The translations under genes were made by a program, and so were the position numbers. The notes beneath the pieces are model-generated. The model was not told the DNA's origin, searched no databases, and saw only the letters and a program-made list of their open reading frames with translations. DNA of 64,000 bases from Corallium rubrum (Eukaryota; Cnidaria; Anthozoa; Scleralcyonacea; Coralliidae): the NCBI GenBank assembly GCA_964035015.1, contig OZ035997.1:84099755-84163754 (forward strand), given 5' to 3'. Below are positions 33,433 to 45,029 of the stretch, in pieces (positions within the stretch are counted from its first letter, which is position 1; each line of letters starts with the position of its first letter).

Positions 33433-33930
33433 AATAAACCCCCATTATAATCTTACTAGAAATATGTAAACGCAAACCCCTTGCCTGCACAATGCCAGTG
33501 TTATAATGTCAGGTCAATAGCCTGTTCCATGTATCTAAACTTTTAACTCTAATCTTAACAGTAGTGTTCATAGCCTATTAAATAATCCTAACCTGTAATA
33601 GGCATTATTATATGGCCTGATTGCAGGTTAGTTATACCCTGATCCACTCATCCTACTTGTTACTTTAAATAATATACATTTATTTAAATTATATAATTAC
33701 ATGATGTAAGAAGCATGCACTGTCGGCTCATAATTTTCTTTCCACAGATCAATATAAATTTTGTATTTTTTTCTAAATAGAATTTCTCAAACAGAATAGT
33801 ACGGTAACCAAAGTTTCTACCATTGCCTCAGCTTGTACATGTACTGTACTGTTTTAGGTGAACTATACTGAATATACGGCTTCTTTTGTCCAATTGAAAG
33901 ACAAATACTGATATATAAAAATGCCCTTTT
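33433..33930. other. Non-coding region
   Basis: AT-rich, without recognised gene or repeat. Confidence 0.4.
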
Positions 33931-33934
33931 TAGT

Positions 33935-35200
33935 GCAAAGTTTCATAGAAACTTTGCACTATTGTGATGAGTGGCAAAAATTCACATGATAGAGGTATAC
34001 ATACTGTAGTGTAAACTCTGGGGGGTAAACTTACCAGGTTTAACGACATGCGTACTTGTCGTAGTTAAAGGCTAAAAACCCGTGAAAATGTGAAACACTA
34101 GTATCAGTCTTTCATATACAACAAATATTTATGTCTTAAAGCTCATAAGTCCTAAAGAGCGATAACAGACAGGTTTCTACCTTATCTATGCGTCTTTCTT
34201 GAAAGACGTGTAAAATGCTGGTGCATTTATAATATAGCTTAATTTAGCTTAATGTATATCGAGAATATATTAAATAGCACTGGAATATATTAAAATAGCA
34301 TTGCTCATGCGTGGTTTTGTTTACGACTGGCGAATACAACAATGGCGGAGAAACGCAAAGGAGCGATCAATTTTCTTCTCGAAACCACGACTTTCTAGGC
34401 TTAGCTGCATGGCTGGTCTGGACGAAAGGATTTATTGTCTGCCTAGCGGAAGGTGCGAATAAATATTAAAAGCTTTATATTCAACTTTAATATGGTCTGG
34501 ACCGTCTGGCATGTTGACGATGTTGCGAAGTTGGTTTGTAGAGTGTTGGTTCGTGTCTGTTATATTTTACACGAGTGGCGCTCGAGCAGTTTTGCTCGTC
34601 AGCTCAATAACAAATTCTATATACTGGAGGTTGTGGACTGTCTTCGCATTTTGATTTGGCGTTCAATAACAATGTATGAGTACATGTATCTGTTACCTGC
34701 GTGAACTTAGCGCGTGATTGGGCAGACGATTCGCAAGTCAATATAACGTGAAGCTAGCAACATAATCATCAGGCGATCGTAATTTGTAAAGGCAAAACAA
34801 AAACTTGTGTTTACATCCACTTGACAAATTTTAGTCAATTTTGATCTGGATCGACTGGACGTCACACGATACATATTAGTGTTGCAATTCTTGTGATGCG
34901 CCAAGCTTTTTATGCAAAAATTTCGAGGAGTTCAAAAATGTCTTGATGTTATTAAACAGGCTGGAAAATAATAGCAAAGGGCACAAAAGACGTCGGTATT
35001 CATGTTTGTCGGAGTTTATAATATTTTTTTTATAAATCCCTCGAGATTCTATTTTGGGTTGTTTGTCTGAGTTTTGGCTTGTATTATTTTATTATTGGCC
35101 TTTGCTTTAGAAAATGGGCTGGCAGGTTGCGGGGCTGGCAGCTCTGTCCGTACACGTAGCAAAAATTGTTATTATCTTTGGCTAGAAACTTTGCACTATC
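33935..35200. mobile_element. Possible TIR element with AGTGCAAAGTTTC ends
   Basis: TAGTGCAAAGTTTC at 33935 is mirrored by GAAACTTTGCACTA at 35187-35200. The left end is doubled as a tight palindrome (AAAGTTTCATAGAAACTTT). No target duplication was found. Inside, an ATG at 34343 opens only MAEKRKGAINFLLETTTF before a stop, and a longer frame at 34453-34704 has no recognised domain. Confidence 0.35.
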
Positions 35201-35899
35201 TTGGGATCTAGTTCTGCAATCAGATAAAGCATAAAAGCTTATCAGAGATTCACAATATAATTATGTTAAGGTTACAGGATACCCTAGGAAGGCATGTCGA
35301 GAGATTTTCTATTACACACTGAATTTCTCTCAAATTTTCACCAGATATAGCCAGATAAATGAAGAACACCATCAAATTATACTCATATCAAATTATACGT
35401 GGGATATACTCATAGGTTTAAAATCAAGGTGCCTTCGCCCGGCGGTCGTAGTTCATCGCCAGTTTTACTAAAAACCTGTCAAATTGTCATAGTTACACCT
35501 CTGAAAGATAGTTCTAAAAGAGGGTGTGCGCGTTTTCTTATTGTTTTAGTGGTTTGTCAGCTTGGATAATTTCGCAAACAATGGACAAAAGAAAACCCGT
35601 AACTTGATTAATTTTAAGTTAAATACAACGCGCGCACACCCTTTTGTAGCCCTTATATACACCAATTATGTGTACAAATTTGGGAGTAGTCGGTTAAAAC
35701 TCGCGCTTAACTTCGTCCTTTGAATGTGCGGATGTGACTCAAAATTCCTCCGGCTGAAAATAGGCTTTGAATATTTCGCGGGGTTTCTCGCAATTTTTGA
35801 CGTTTCTCCGCCCACTCTGATTGTAAAGATAATCCTGTTACTGTTAACCAAAAACATTGCGACTGGCGGCTGGCCAGGTGCGAAAGAAAAGATCGAATC

Positions 35900-36262
35900 T
35901 CAGATGTTATTAGTATTATATTGAATATGGTCGAAGATGCCCGCAAAGCGAAAGTCTAAAACTGCGCCAAGCAAAATTACTGCACGATCGGCGAAGAAGC
36001 AGAAGAGGAATGCCGGCAAGATTTCTGCTCCGCCAGAGGCAGAGGATAATTCTCTAACTTCAGAGCTGTTTGGAGAAAGCTTTGGCCATTGATTTTCCTG
36101 GTTAAAGTATGAACCCTTGTCACTCTCGGATAAAGATTTCTTTCTCTCCTCTGATAACATAGCTTTGTCACCTTTATTCTTGCCAGTGACTGGTTTCTTC
36201 CAACGAGTCTCACAGAACGCGCTTTTGTTCCTTTTACCAATCTTTGACTTATCGGTCGGCAT
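35900..36262 (-). CDS. Basic 120-residue ORF in TTAA transposon
   Basis: From the ATG at 36262 it starts MPTDKSKIGKRNKSAFCETR and stays Lys/Ser-rich through SEERKKSLSESDKG, then becomes hydrophobic where it overlaps the plus-strand ORF. The first about 55 residues do not overlap and look most like a real exon. There is no recognised domain. Its start resembles that of the opposing ORF (MPxxKSK), hinting at a common type. Confidence 0.35.
   Translation of the reverse strand: MPTDKSKIGKRNKSAFCETRWKKPVTGKNKGDKAMLSEERKKSLSESDKGSYFNQENQWPKLSPNSSEVRELSSASGGAEILPAFLFCFFADRAVILLGAVLDFRFAGIFDHIQYNTNNI
35937..36092 (+). CDS. Basic 51-residue ORF in TTAA transposon
   Basis: The ATG at 35937 gives MPAKRKSKTAPSKITARSAK, a Lys/Arg-rich start like nuclear proteins, then an acidic end (ELFGESFGH) and a stop. 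It overlaps the minus-strand ORF below. No family is recognised; it may be a captured N-terminal exon or chance. Confidence 0.3.
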   Translation: MPAKRKSKTAPSKITARSAKKQKRNAGKISAPPEAEDNSLTSELFGESFGH

Positions 36263-36563
36263 TTTCAATGGAAAGAAAAAGAAAGTGTAGCGGAGAGACT
36301 GTATTCGGCTTTCGAAGATAAAATTTGATACAAATACACTCTGCATAATCTGATACAAATGAGCTGTCATTCATCCGCTGTTAATAAAAGCAGACTTTCC
36401 CACCAGAGACAGACACTTCGGAAACGTTTTACTAGATAACTCATTCAATATTCAATATTTTTGAATAAAATTTGCGCCAGATGATAGACCTATCGGTAAG
36501 CTTTACGAATATGTAAAATATCATTTTTTGAGATTTTTGACCTAGGGTATCGTGTAACCTTAA

Positions 36564-37190
36564 ATTATATAGGAGAGTATCAGAGAAGATCAGGTGTATG
36601 GATCATCAATCACAAAATAGCTCACTGTTTTGTAAAACTGAGAAAGAACAAATATTTTTTTAATTTACGAAGAGGTTTGACTAATAAAAAAGTAAAAACC
36701 TTACTTGTTTAATTTAAGAAACTGTGTTGTAGTAGCATTAGAAAGCTAGCTTAAGACTACTGTTGAAAGAGACAAGCTTTAGATGGTGCCGATTAACTTA
36801 GTCTGCCATAAAATAGTCTGCTACTTAATTGTACATTTGTACAGACCAAATCAGCCCCTCGTGTCTCTGAAAGTGTTGGAAAAAAGCCATAATTATATTT
36901 GCTAAAGTTATAATTAATATCCATAAAAAAATGTGATGGATGGTATGTTAAGAACATAACCATCAAAACATGATATCCATGCAGTAAACCAATTGAACAG
37001 AGCTGTAAGCTGTGGTAGCCTATATTCTATAAAGCTGCATGTGATTTTTCATTAAAATGAACTGTGCATAATTATAGTGATCCAATGGACTATTTGCATG
37101 ATTGCATTATTTGACTGACTTATCCACAACTACCAGAATTCTTTGAGTTAGTTAATATAGAGGTAAGTGGTAGTATTTTGCATCTAGTAG
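36564..37190. other. Non-coding region
   Basis: AT-rich; no repeats or coding frames recognised. Confidence 0.4.
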
Positions 37191-37380
37191 ACAGAGTGGT
37201 TGCTGCACCCGGCGTACGAAAACGAAAGATCTAAAAAGGTCTTGAAAATGTCTATGATAGGTCTTGGAGACCTTGGCTTTGCTAGACATTTTTTAGACAA
37301 TTATATGACTTCAAGAGTCTGTCAAAAGTCTTGCAAGACCTTTGTGTCGCGATTGTCTAGAAGTGTCTTGAAGAAAAGGA

Positions 37381-37490
37381 TTTCTTTGTCTTCTAATTTT
37401 CCCTCATCAACATGCACGGGGAAATTAGAAACATTTCTTTGTCTTCTAATTTTCCCTCATCAACATGCACAGGAAAATTAGAAGACAAAT
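37381..37490. repeat. 53-bp direct repeat, two units
   Basis: TTTCTTTGTCTTCTAATTTT starts at 37381 and 37434. An inverted echo (GGAAAATTAGAAGACAAA) follows at 37469. Confidence 0.85.
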
Positions 37491-37679
37491 TAAGGATAAA
37501 TTTCCCTCTCGCATGAGCGATGAGGGAAATACGAGGTTTACATTCCCTTGGAGAACAAAAGAATCCGAGGAGATCATGGTAATATGTAAATAAAACCCCT
37601 ATTGGGCGGCCACCTCTATTAAGCGACCAGATAAGGTTTTCCTCCCATTTAACGGCCACCAAGAATTGAATACAAGCCG

Positions 37680-37790
37680 TTTTACTTTGTTTTGAAAAAC
37701 GAAGTGGCTATAGGTCCGGTAAGCAGAACTCGTTCACGAAAAACTAAAGTTCCAGCAATCGGTTCCAGTGCCAGCGCAGCCAGATTCTGA
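37680..37790 (+). CDS. Candidate exon A of a repeated peptide (EVAxGP...RKTKxPAI)
   Basis: In one frame the plus strand reads NEVAIGPVSRTRSRKTKVPA followed by IGSSASAARF. A diverged copy on the minus strand at about 38760-38890 reads NEVAVGPATGTRPRKTKGPA followed by IDSVSARR. The peptide is kept better than the DNA, as expected of coding sequence. No start codon or family was identified. Confidence 0.4.
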   Translation, partial: FYFVLKNEVAIGPVSRTRSRKTKVPAIGSSASAARF

Positions 37791-37978
37791 TTACAGTCAA
37801 ACCGGGTTTTCTCTTGCGAGCTACAGTGCAACATTCCCAGGCAACATTGCAATGTGGATTGACAAGTTCCGGTGAGCAATTTGCAAACGTTTCGGGAATA
37901 TTTATTTCCGAAATTCAACATTTCGTTACTTAAAACTACCATTTGCATGACTGAAAATACATTAAATGCTATCTGCCC

Positions 37979-37981
37979 ACC

Positions 37982-38012
<31 letters not shown>
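37979..38012. repeat. (AAT)n microsatellite
   Basis: About eleven AAT units. Confidence 0.9.
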
Positions 38013-38751
38013 TTTACAATTTATATTGCGCATATTCTATACAATAATCATATGCGCAACAGTAATATTTCAAACATAAATTTGTATATTTACTCAAAAG
38101 AAAGACGAACCTTTAAAGGAATCTACTGAGGCATCTTCACGAGGCGTCTGCAAGTTGCTCAAGCCAAATTGACAATCAACATTGCAATGTTGCGGCGCAA
38201 TATTGCAAAGTCGCATGCAAGAGAACATCCGGTTTGACTGTAAACGTAACTGGCGTAACACGTCTTTGCGTGTTGTCTTCAAATATCTTTCTTTCTTCGA
38301 CTCAGCTCAGCTGTTCCAACCAGTGTATACTCAAGTACTGTCACTGAATGTGCGATGGCTTCGATTAACAAAGCTTCTTTTACGTTATGAAAATGTTTTA
38401 ATTCATGTACAGTAACCTTGAACCAAAGGTAAAACCTTACACATTTACATGAGCCGGCTATCCCGGCTAACTGACCTAACTCGTGTCACGAAATTCTCTT
38501 ACCGGGTTTACATGGGTTACATGGGAAGCCTAATGGTTTGCCTTAATTTGTCTCATTCCGCCTATATATAAAAGAAAGGGTTTACCAAGAGGTTTCTAAA
38601 CTGATGAGATAGAGAAAATGTCGAATGTAAAAGATAGACTGCTGTATTGCATTAGCAGTGTTTTCGATATAACAATAGCAAAGCAACAACAGCTTTGTGA
38701 ACTGCCAAGATTTTAGTGAAGAAATGCTGACGTTTTGAGCGACTGATACTG

Positions 38752-38973
38752 CTAGTGGTCAGTGACGGTCTCGCTACTTTCACGCCGCGCTGATACGGAA
38801 TCGATTGCTGGACCTTTTGTTTTTCTTGGACGAGTTCCGGTTGCCGGACCTACAGCCACTTCGTTTGAAAAAGGCGATGAAAGAAAAGAATCTGAAATAA
38901 ATTCCGTTACTGTCGAACCAGTGCATGGCCTACAATAAGTTACGCTCTTCAAGTTCAAATCCTTCTTTTCCAA
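38752..38973 (-). CDS. Candidate exon B of the repeated peptide
   Basis: A 73-codon frame contains SPFSNEVAVGPATGTRPRKT and ends SARRESSETVTDH. It pairs with the plus-strand peptide at 37680-37790. The two may be the ends of one inverted-repeat element spanning about 37.7-38.9 kb, which also has ACATTGCAATG in both arms near 37842 and 38179. Confidence 0.35.
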   Translation of the reverse strand: MEKKDLNLKSVTYCRPCTGSTVTEFISDSFLSSPFSNEVAVGPATGTRPRKTKGPAIDSVSARRESSETVTDH

Positions 38974-39007
38974 GCTTTGTTTACTTTGTAAGTTGTTTGC
39001 TTTGTTT

Positions 39008-39300
39008 CCTTCTTCGATAACCTATAGTCAGCGATGAACACTTTTGACTACTTGTAAACACGAAGTATGTTCAACTTACTTAGATTGAATTTTCGTCTGG
39101 CTTTTTATTCATTTTGTTGGAAATGGAGAAAGAAGAATGTGGACGATAGTGGACAGTTTAACACTATTCACCCATGCATTGGAAAACCACAAAATGCTCA
39201 CTTGTAAGCACATGCAAGACGTCTAGCTACCAAGAAACTGGTAACACAACTAAAAGTTAAAGCCAATATCATGAAAGGCAAAGAATGCTATTTTCTTGTA
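39008..39300 (+). repeat. Three-copy dispersed repeat, copy 1
   Basis: Starts CTTCTTCGATAACCTATAGT and includes CATTTTGTTGGAAATGGAGA and TTCACCCATGCATTGGAAAA. Related copies lie at 40440-40805 (inverted) and 43594-43970 (direct). Probably parts of a large unclassified transposon. Confidence 0.7.
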
Positions 39301-40289
39301 AAATGCACTATCCATAGAAAGTGAAGTCACTGGAAAGATATACCAACAACAGGAATACTTCCACGAAGAAAACACAATATGATGTTTATGTTCACTTACA
39401 CCAGGAAACAGTGAAGGTTTCACTGGCAACTTGTTCGTTCGTGCAAGGCTGGTCTAGGTGGCGGCTGCTGCAAACATGTAGCTGCTTTATTATTTCAACT
39501 GCTTGATTTCATACAGCTTGACGGGCAACAGAGGTCCACTGATGATTTATTTAGAGTAACATGCACTCAGCTGCTACAACAATGGCATGTCCACAGCAAT
39601 GAAAAACTTAAAACTGCAGTACTATTTGATCATTAAATTTAGTAAAGCAACAGCACAGCACAAAACATTAACAAAAGAAGAGCCATGCAATTCAGCACCA
39701 TCATTGCAAGACAAGTCAATGATTCAGACATAAAAATTAAAAGATGGTTTAACCAAAGGTGGGACATCTATAAATATTTGAATCAAATAAATGTCAACCA
39801 TTTGACTGCAGTGATTTTCTCAATGGTATGCCATCAAAAAAGAAATTTACTGGTCAGAAGCAGATTTGAAATCTACTCATGCAGCTGAGTGTTTAATGTT
39901 CAAATTAGGAATACAATTTTGCAAAACATACAACACTGTACTTTCACTACAAGGACATTGACATAAAGTTCAAAAGCAGTCTTGAGTTTAAGGAAAGAAG
40001 ACTACATGTATGTTTAACTGCTTCAAATTTTGGCCTCTTGATTAATGTTCAGACAACAAAGCATCTATACCCAAAGTCGATAATCAACAAGCAGTTTAAG
40101 AACAATTTGTCAGCCTTGGGTCCTGCATCATGTCTTTGAACATCATGCACAATGAACAAATTGGAGTGCCAACATATATGTAGAAAAAGTAATTGGTGAA
40201 GGCAAATCTATTTATGCATGTACCCATGTACCCAGTGTGGATTTTCAGTAAATTTAGAAACACCATGGAGTTAGCCTGTATAGCAAGCG
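39301..40289. other. Non-coding region between repeat copies
   Basis: AT-rich sequence possibly internal to the same repeat. The frame at 39685-39888 shows no recognised domain. Confidence 0.35.
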
Positions 40290-40439
40290 TTGCTTAGTAC
40301 CGGGGTCTTTCCACCTTCATACCCAGACTGTTTTGAAAAACCTTGGTCACCCATGAATGGCCGAATGGGGGCTTCTGATTGGTGCGGCTTGAGTCATTCT
40401 GTCATTCTGGAAGTATTCCTGTTGTTGGTACATCTAATA

Positions 40440-40805
40440 TCCAGTGCCTTCAGTTTCTATGGACAGCGCCTTTTACAAGAAAATAGCATTCTTCGCCTCT
40501 CATAATACTGGCTTTAACTTTTACTGACTTGTCTTACCAGTTTCAGACTTCTTGCATGTGCTTTACAAGTGAGCATTTGGTGGTTTTAGATGTTTACCAG
40601 TGATGTCTGTTATCAAATGTTGCTTCAATATGAACTAATGTATGGGTGAATAGTGGTAATTTGTCCACTCTCGTCCACATTCTTCTTTCTCCATTTCCAA
40701 CAAAATGAACAAAAAGCCAGACGAAAATTCAATCGAAGTTGAGCACATTTCGTGTTCACAAGTAGTCAAAAGTTTTCGTCGCTGACTATAGGTTATCGAA
40801 GAAGG
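40440..40805 (-). repeat. Three-copy dispersed repeat, copy 2 (inverted)
   Basis: Runs CAGTTTCTATGGACAGCGCC to ACTATAGGTTATCGAAGAAG, the reverse complement of the copies at 39008 and 43594. Confidence 0.75.
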
Positions 40806-41084
40806 ATACAAAGCAAAAAATCGCACACAGAGCTGAAAATACTTCGACGTTTACAAAACAGAGCAAAAGTTGGTCAAACCGGTTGTTTTCGCGCCAAAGA
40901 CTTCAATGTTTTAAATTGGTTTAGAAATGGAACTCTTGAGTCTTGATCAAATCGTGCGTGAAGAGATGTGGTAGTTGAAACATGACTTTTGAATCCAGAA
41001 GAGTCAGATGGAAGCCGATTGCAGTTCTGGCAGTTGGAAATAGTGAATGACTGTGGACTTAGTTACCTCAAAAGAAATCTATGT

Positions 41085-41400
41085 AAATACCTACCTTTCA
41101 AATGTGTAAAATCTCAAATAGTTATCAGAGCCTTCTTCATCGAACGAAATTTTCTCTTCGTCGCAATGATGAATATTTTGAAAAATATGGCTGCTCCACA
41201 TCCACAATTCCACAAAAACACAAAGCAAACCACTTAGAATAGATAAAAACCTTTATTAAATCTTCAGAAGAAAAAAATCATCTACAAATTTAACTAAATG
41301 CTTCATAGCTCCTATTCGAAGGAAGCGGTCGCCATCTTCCAAATTTGTTTTTGTGTAACTAAACTGCCAGCATGCATGCTTTGCTTTAATGGATAAGGTC
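41085..41400 (+). repeat. Dispersed repeat, second module, copy 1
   Basis: CAGAGCCTTCTTCATCGAAC to ATAAGGTCCATTG is repeated at 44065-44345 with few changes. It accompanies the three-copy repeat on its right side. Confidence 0.75.
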
Positions 41401-41463
41401 CATTGGGCGATCGTAACTACCATCTCAACTTCTCCATAAATTCGAACAGTTACTCGACGACAC

Positions 41464-41785
41464 GCCAGGTGATGCATATAAGGTCCATTCTTCGGCCGAT
41501 AATAACTGCTGCAATCTTTTGGCACGTAGTGCAGTCGTTCTGGTTATTAGCTTGTCTTTCAGCTCGTGCTAAGCATTGTTCGCTGGCTTGTGTATGATGT
41601 GGTCGCGAATGTCAACAGCGACTTCCGGTGGTAGAGAAGCGACTATGTGATGAACTTGGTGTCTTGATTAGTGATTTTACGAGTAACAAATTGCGATTCT
41701 ACTTGGGCAAACCACACTTGCGGATCAATAGGTCAAAATGGAGGGAGTTTTAAAGCGATAGCGGTGATTTCTGTCATTGCAGGAG
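41464..41785 (-). pseudogene. Ty3/gypsy gag fragment
   Basis: On the minus strand the frames give TEITAIALKLPPF, then DPQVWFAQVESQFVTRKITN, TKFIT, SLPPEVAVDIRDHIIHKP and RLQQLLSAEE, separated by a stop and small indels. This is the conserved N-terminal capsid region of a widespread invertebrate gypsy lineage. The remainder is missing. The minisatellite at 41790 begins where the fragment starts. Confidence 0.65.
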
Positions 41786-41789
41786 TGGG

Positions 41790-42580
41790 CAATCTTGGGT
41801 AGAGTGGGCAATGTCGGGTGGAGTGGACAATGTTGAGTGGGGTGTGCAAACTTGGGTGGAGTGGGCAATGTTGAGTAGAGTGGGCAATCTTGGATGGAGT
41901 GAGCAATCTTGGGTGGAGTGGGCAATCTTGGGTGGAGTGGGCAATCTTGGGTGGAGTGGGCAATGTCGGGTGGAGTGAGCAATGTTGAGTGGAGTAGGCA
42001 ATGTTGAGTGGAGTGGGCAATCTTGGGTGGAGTGAGCAATCTTGGGTGAATATGAGTGGGCAATCTTGGGTGGAGTGGGCAATCTCGAGTGGAGTGGGCA
42101 AGCTTGGGTGGAGTGGGCAATCTTGGGTGGAGTGGGCAATCTTGGGAGGAGTGGGAAATGTTGAGTGAAGTGGGCAATCTTGGGTGGAGTGGGTAATATT
42201 GGGTGGAGTGAGCAATCTTGGCTGGAGTAGGCAATCTTGGCTGGAGTAGGCAATCTTGGCTGGAGTAGGCAATCTCTGGTGGAGTGGGCAATGTCGGGTG
42301 AACTGGGCGATGTTGAGTGGAGTGGGCAATCTTGGGTGGAGTGAGCAATCTGGGTGGGCAATCTTGGGTGGAGTGGGCAATCTTGGGAGGAGTGGGTAAT
42401 ATTGGGTGGAGTGGGCAATCTTTGGTGGAGTGGGCAATCTTGGGTGGAGTGAGCAATCTTGGCTGGAGTAGGCAATCTTGGCTGGAGTAGGCAATCTCTG
42501 GTGGAGTGGGCAATCTTGGGTGGAGTAGGCAAGCAATCTGGGTGGAGTGGGCAATCTCGGGTGGAGTGGGCAATCTCGAG
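41790..42580. repeat. 19-bp minisatellite (GGAGTGGGCAATCTTGGGT)
   Basis: About 40 imperfect tandem copies, with variants CTTGGCTGGAGTAGG and TGTTGAGTGG. Since 19 is not a multiple of three and no stop occurs on the minus strand, all three minus frames stay open for 800-900 bp. These Pro/Thr/His-rich frames are not genes. Confidence 0.95.
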
Positions 42581-42589
42581 GCATGGGTA

Positions 42590-43590
42590 TAATGAGCCCA
42601 TTCGCATTCAACGCATGGGTGTAACGAGCCATTTCGCATTCAACGTATGGGTACCAGTATAGGCGAAACAGGGTAAAAGCGCAACGCACAGGTGGACTCA
42701 CCCAACTGCGAAGTGCGTATATATAACTGACCAGTTTCACTACACAACACGCTCGGTTGGGTGAGATACGTGCCGCTACAGAACGCCCATGGTTGAACTA
42801 CTCTTCGCCGATATTCGCGAAACGTTCATGGTCGAATGAGTTCATGACACAACACACATGGTTGAACATACCGCTACTTAATGCTCATGGTTAAACTAGT
42901 ACATCGCACAACGCTGATAGTGGAATGAGTTATGACTTATGACGCAACGCTCATAGCCGAATGAGTTTGTGACGCAACGCTCACGGCTGAACAAACCGCT
43001 ACGCAAGGCTCATGGTTGAACTCGCTAATCGCGCAACGCTCATCGCCAAATGAGTTTATCACGCAACACTCGTGAGTGAACGAGTTTATGAAGCAACGCT
43101 CATGGAGTCATGGGGGAACACACCGATACGCAAGTCTCAGGGTTGCGTACCGCTCATGATTGCACGAGTTTATGCTAATCGCGCAACGCTCATGGTTGAA
43201 CTATTCATGAAGTACCGCTCGTGATTGCACGAGTCTATGACACAACGCGCACGATTGCACGAGTTTTTGACGCAACGCTCATGGTTGAAGTAACGCTCAG
43301 GCCTGCACGAAGTTATCACGCAACACTCGTGAGTGAACGACTTTATGACGTTTGCACGAGTTGAGAACGCAACGCTCATGGTTGAACGCATCAGTATGCA
43401 ATGCTCATGGTTGAACTCGCTAATCGCGCAACGCTCATAGCCGAATGAGTTTCTCACGCAACACTCGTGACCGAACGAGTTCATGAAGCAACGCTCATGG
43501 GTGAACAAACCGGTACGCAAGCCTCATGGTTGAACTCTCTAATCGCGCAACGCGCACGAGTTTGACGCAACGCTCATGGTCGAACAAACC
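42590..43590. repeat. Degenerate minisatellite (ACGCAACGCTCATGGTTGAA)
   Basis: Thirty or so diverged units of about 25-35 bp, built from CGCAACGCTCATG, GTTGAAC and GAGTTTATGA. It follows the 19-bp minisatellite directly. Confidence 0.85.
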
Positions 43591-43593
43591 GTT

Positions 43594-43970
43594 GTTTTCT
43601 TCTTCGATAATCTATAGTCAGCGACGAACACTTCTGACTACTTGTAAACACGAAGCGTGCTCAACCTGGATTGAATTTTCGGCTGGCTTTTCATTCATTT
43701 TGTTGGAAATGGAGAAAGAATAATGTGGACAGGAGTGGACAATTTACCACTATTCACCCATGCATGAGTTCATATTGAAGCAACATTTGATAACAGACAT
43801 CACTGGTAAACATGGAAAACCACCAAATGCTCACTTGTAAGCACATGCAAGAAGTCTGGCTACCAAGAAACTGGTAACACAAGTAAAAGTTAAAGCGAAT
43901 ATTATGAAAGGCAAAGAATGCTATTTTCTTGTAAAAGGCACTGTCCATAGAAACTGAAGTTCCATAGAAA
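43594..43970 (+). repeat. Three-copy dispersed repeat, copy 3
   Basis: Matches copy 1 at 39008 from CTTCTTCGATAATCTATAGT onward and extends to TGTCCATAGAAACTGAAGT. Confidence 0.75.
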
Positions 43971-44064
43971 CTAATTTCTCCTAACGAAGGGCCTTCGCTC
44001 GAAACGTCGAGAAGATTTTTCTCTGTTTTTCAGGGCAACGTGACTTAACCCTGGTAATATTTGG

Positions 44065-44345
44065 AAGTCTATCAGAGCCTTCTTCATCGAACGGAATTAT
44101 CTCTTCGTCGCAATGATGAATATTTTGAAAAATATGGCAGTTCCACATCCACAATTCCCCCAAAACACAAAGCAAACCACTTAGAATAGATAAAAACCTT
44201 TATTAAATCTTCGGAAGAAAAAAATCATCTACAAATTTAACTAAATGCTTCACCGCACTATTCGAAGGAAGCGGTCCCCATCTGCCAAAATTTATTTGTG
44301 TAACTAAACTCCCAGCATGCTTTGCTTTAATGCATAAGGTCCATT
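44065..44345 (+). repeat. Dispersed repeat, second module, copy 2
   Basis: Matches 41085-41400, including GATGAATATTTTGAAAAATA and CTTTATTAAATCTTC. Confidence 0.75.
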
Positions 44346-44735
44346 GTTATCTTGTTTTTAGCTCATATTTTGAGTTTCCGTTTGACTTCCGTTTTTTCAT
44401 ATTTTTGACTGAAACCTTGCCTGTTACTTTTTCATGGCAATCTCATTGTACTGGTTTGTTTTTTATAGTCCTATATATACTCCTATTATATATACCCTCG
44501 AGTTGATTCTTACTGATCCAAAAAGCGACTTTCTTTATTCGCGTCCAGAGATTCTCATCAACAATAAATGATTTTGCAATGTTAAAAGACGGTTTATCTT
44601 GCTAGCGCTATCGTGATCGCTAAATGATTTTAAATGTTGACGTCAGCCATGCAATCAATAATTCTGCTGCTTCAAATTGTTACCACTCCCCCAAAATTTT
44701 TACGGTGCAATTTGAACATCCAACTAAGGATGTTC
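44343..44735 (+). repeat. Segment duplicated at 58725-59090
   Basis: From CTTGTTTTTAGCTCATATTT through GATTTTGCAATGTTAAAAGA to CAATTTGAACATCCAAC, about 95 percent alike in the two places by eye. The duplicate has lost its link to the palindrome at 44741. Confidence 0.85.
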
Positions 44736-44740
44736 AAATA

Positions 44741-44860
44741 TCAGGTCAGCATCATGTACACCATGCATGCTTGCTTCTGACTGGCCAATACTTGAAATTG
44801 TTGCCAACCAAAAAATTATTGGCCAATCAGGAGGCATGACGTTCATGACATCAGACCTGA
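44741..44860. mobile_element. 120-bp palindrome, zinc-finger gene A
   Basis: TCAGGTCAGCATCATGTACA at the left mirrors TGACATCAGACCTGA at the right, with TGGCCAATA/TATTGGCCAA inside. See 33313-33432. Confidence 0.8.
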
Positions 44861-45029
44861 TAAATCCTCATTATAATAAAATTTATTATACACAAACAGT
44901 AGTATGATAACTAATTACTTACATCAACCAGGATTCATTGTACCCCTGGTTTCAAAATACACTAGCCATATTACCCAAATAGCATGCACCAGAGTAAAAT
45001 ACTAAGAGGGCACCATGGTAGGGAAAGGG

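Larger units (their letters stand above)
35270..36559. mobile_element. TTAA-flanked TIR transposon with two opposed ORFs
   Basis: Ends GGTTACAGGATACCCTAGG and CCTAGGGTATCGTGTAACC are inverted copies, with TTAA at 35266-35269 and 36560-36563, the signature of piggyBac/Kolobok insertion. Internal inverted segments GGGTGTGCGCG and CGCGCACACCC lie at 35523 and 35632. There is no transposase; two short basic ORFs face each other inside. Confidence 0.8.

Noticed and set aside
34453..34704. 83-codon frame in the putative AGTGCAAAG element
   Set aside because: No domain or conservation seen; kept only as a remark in the element entry.
41725..42740. Three overlapping minus-strand frames of 277-335 codons
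   Set aside because: A 19-bp minisatellite without stop codons opens all three frames; identical Pro/Thr/His motifs in every frame argue against coding.
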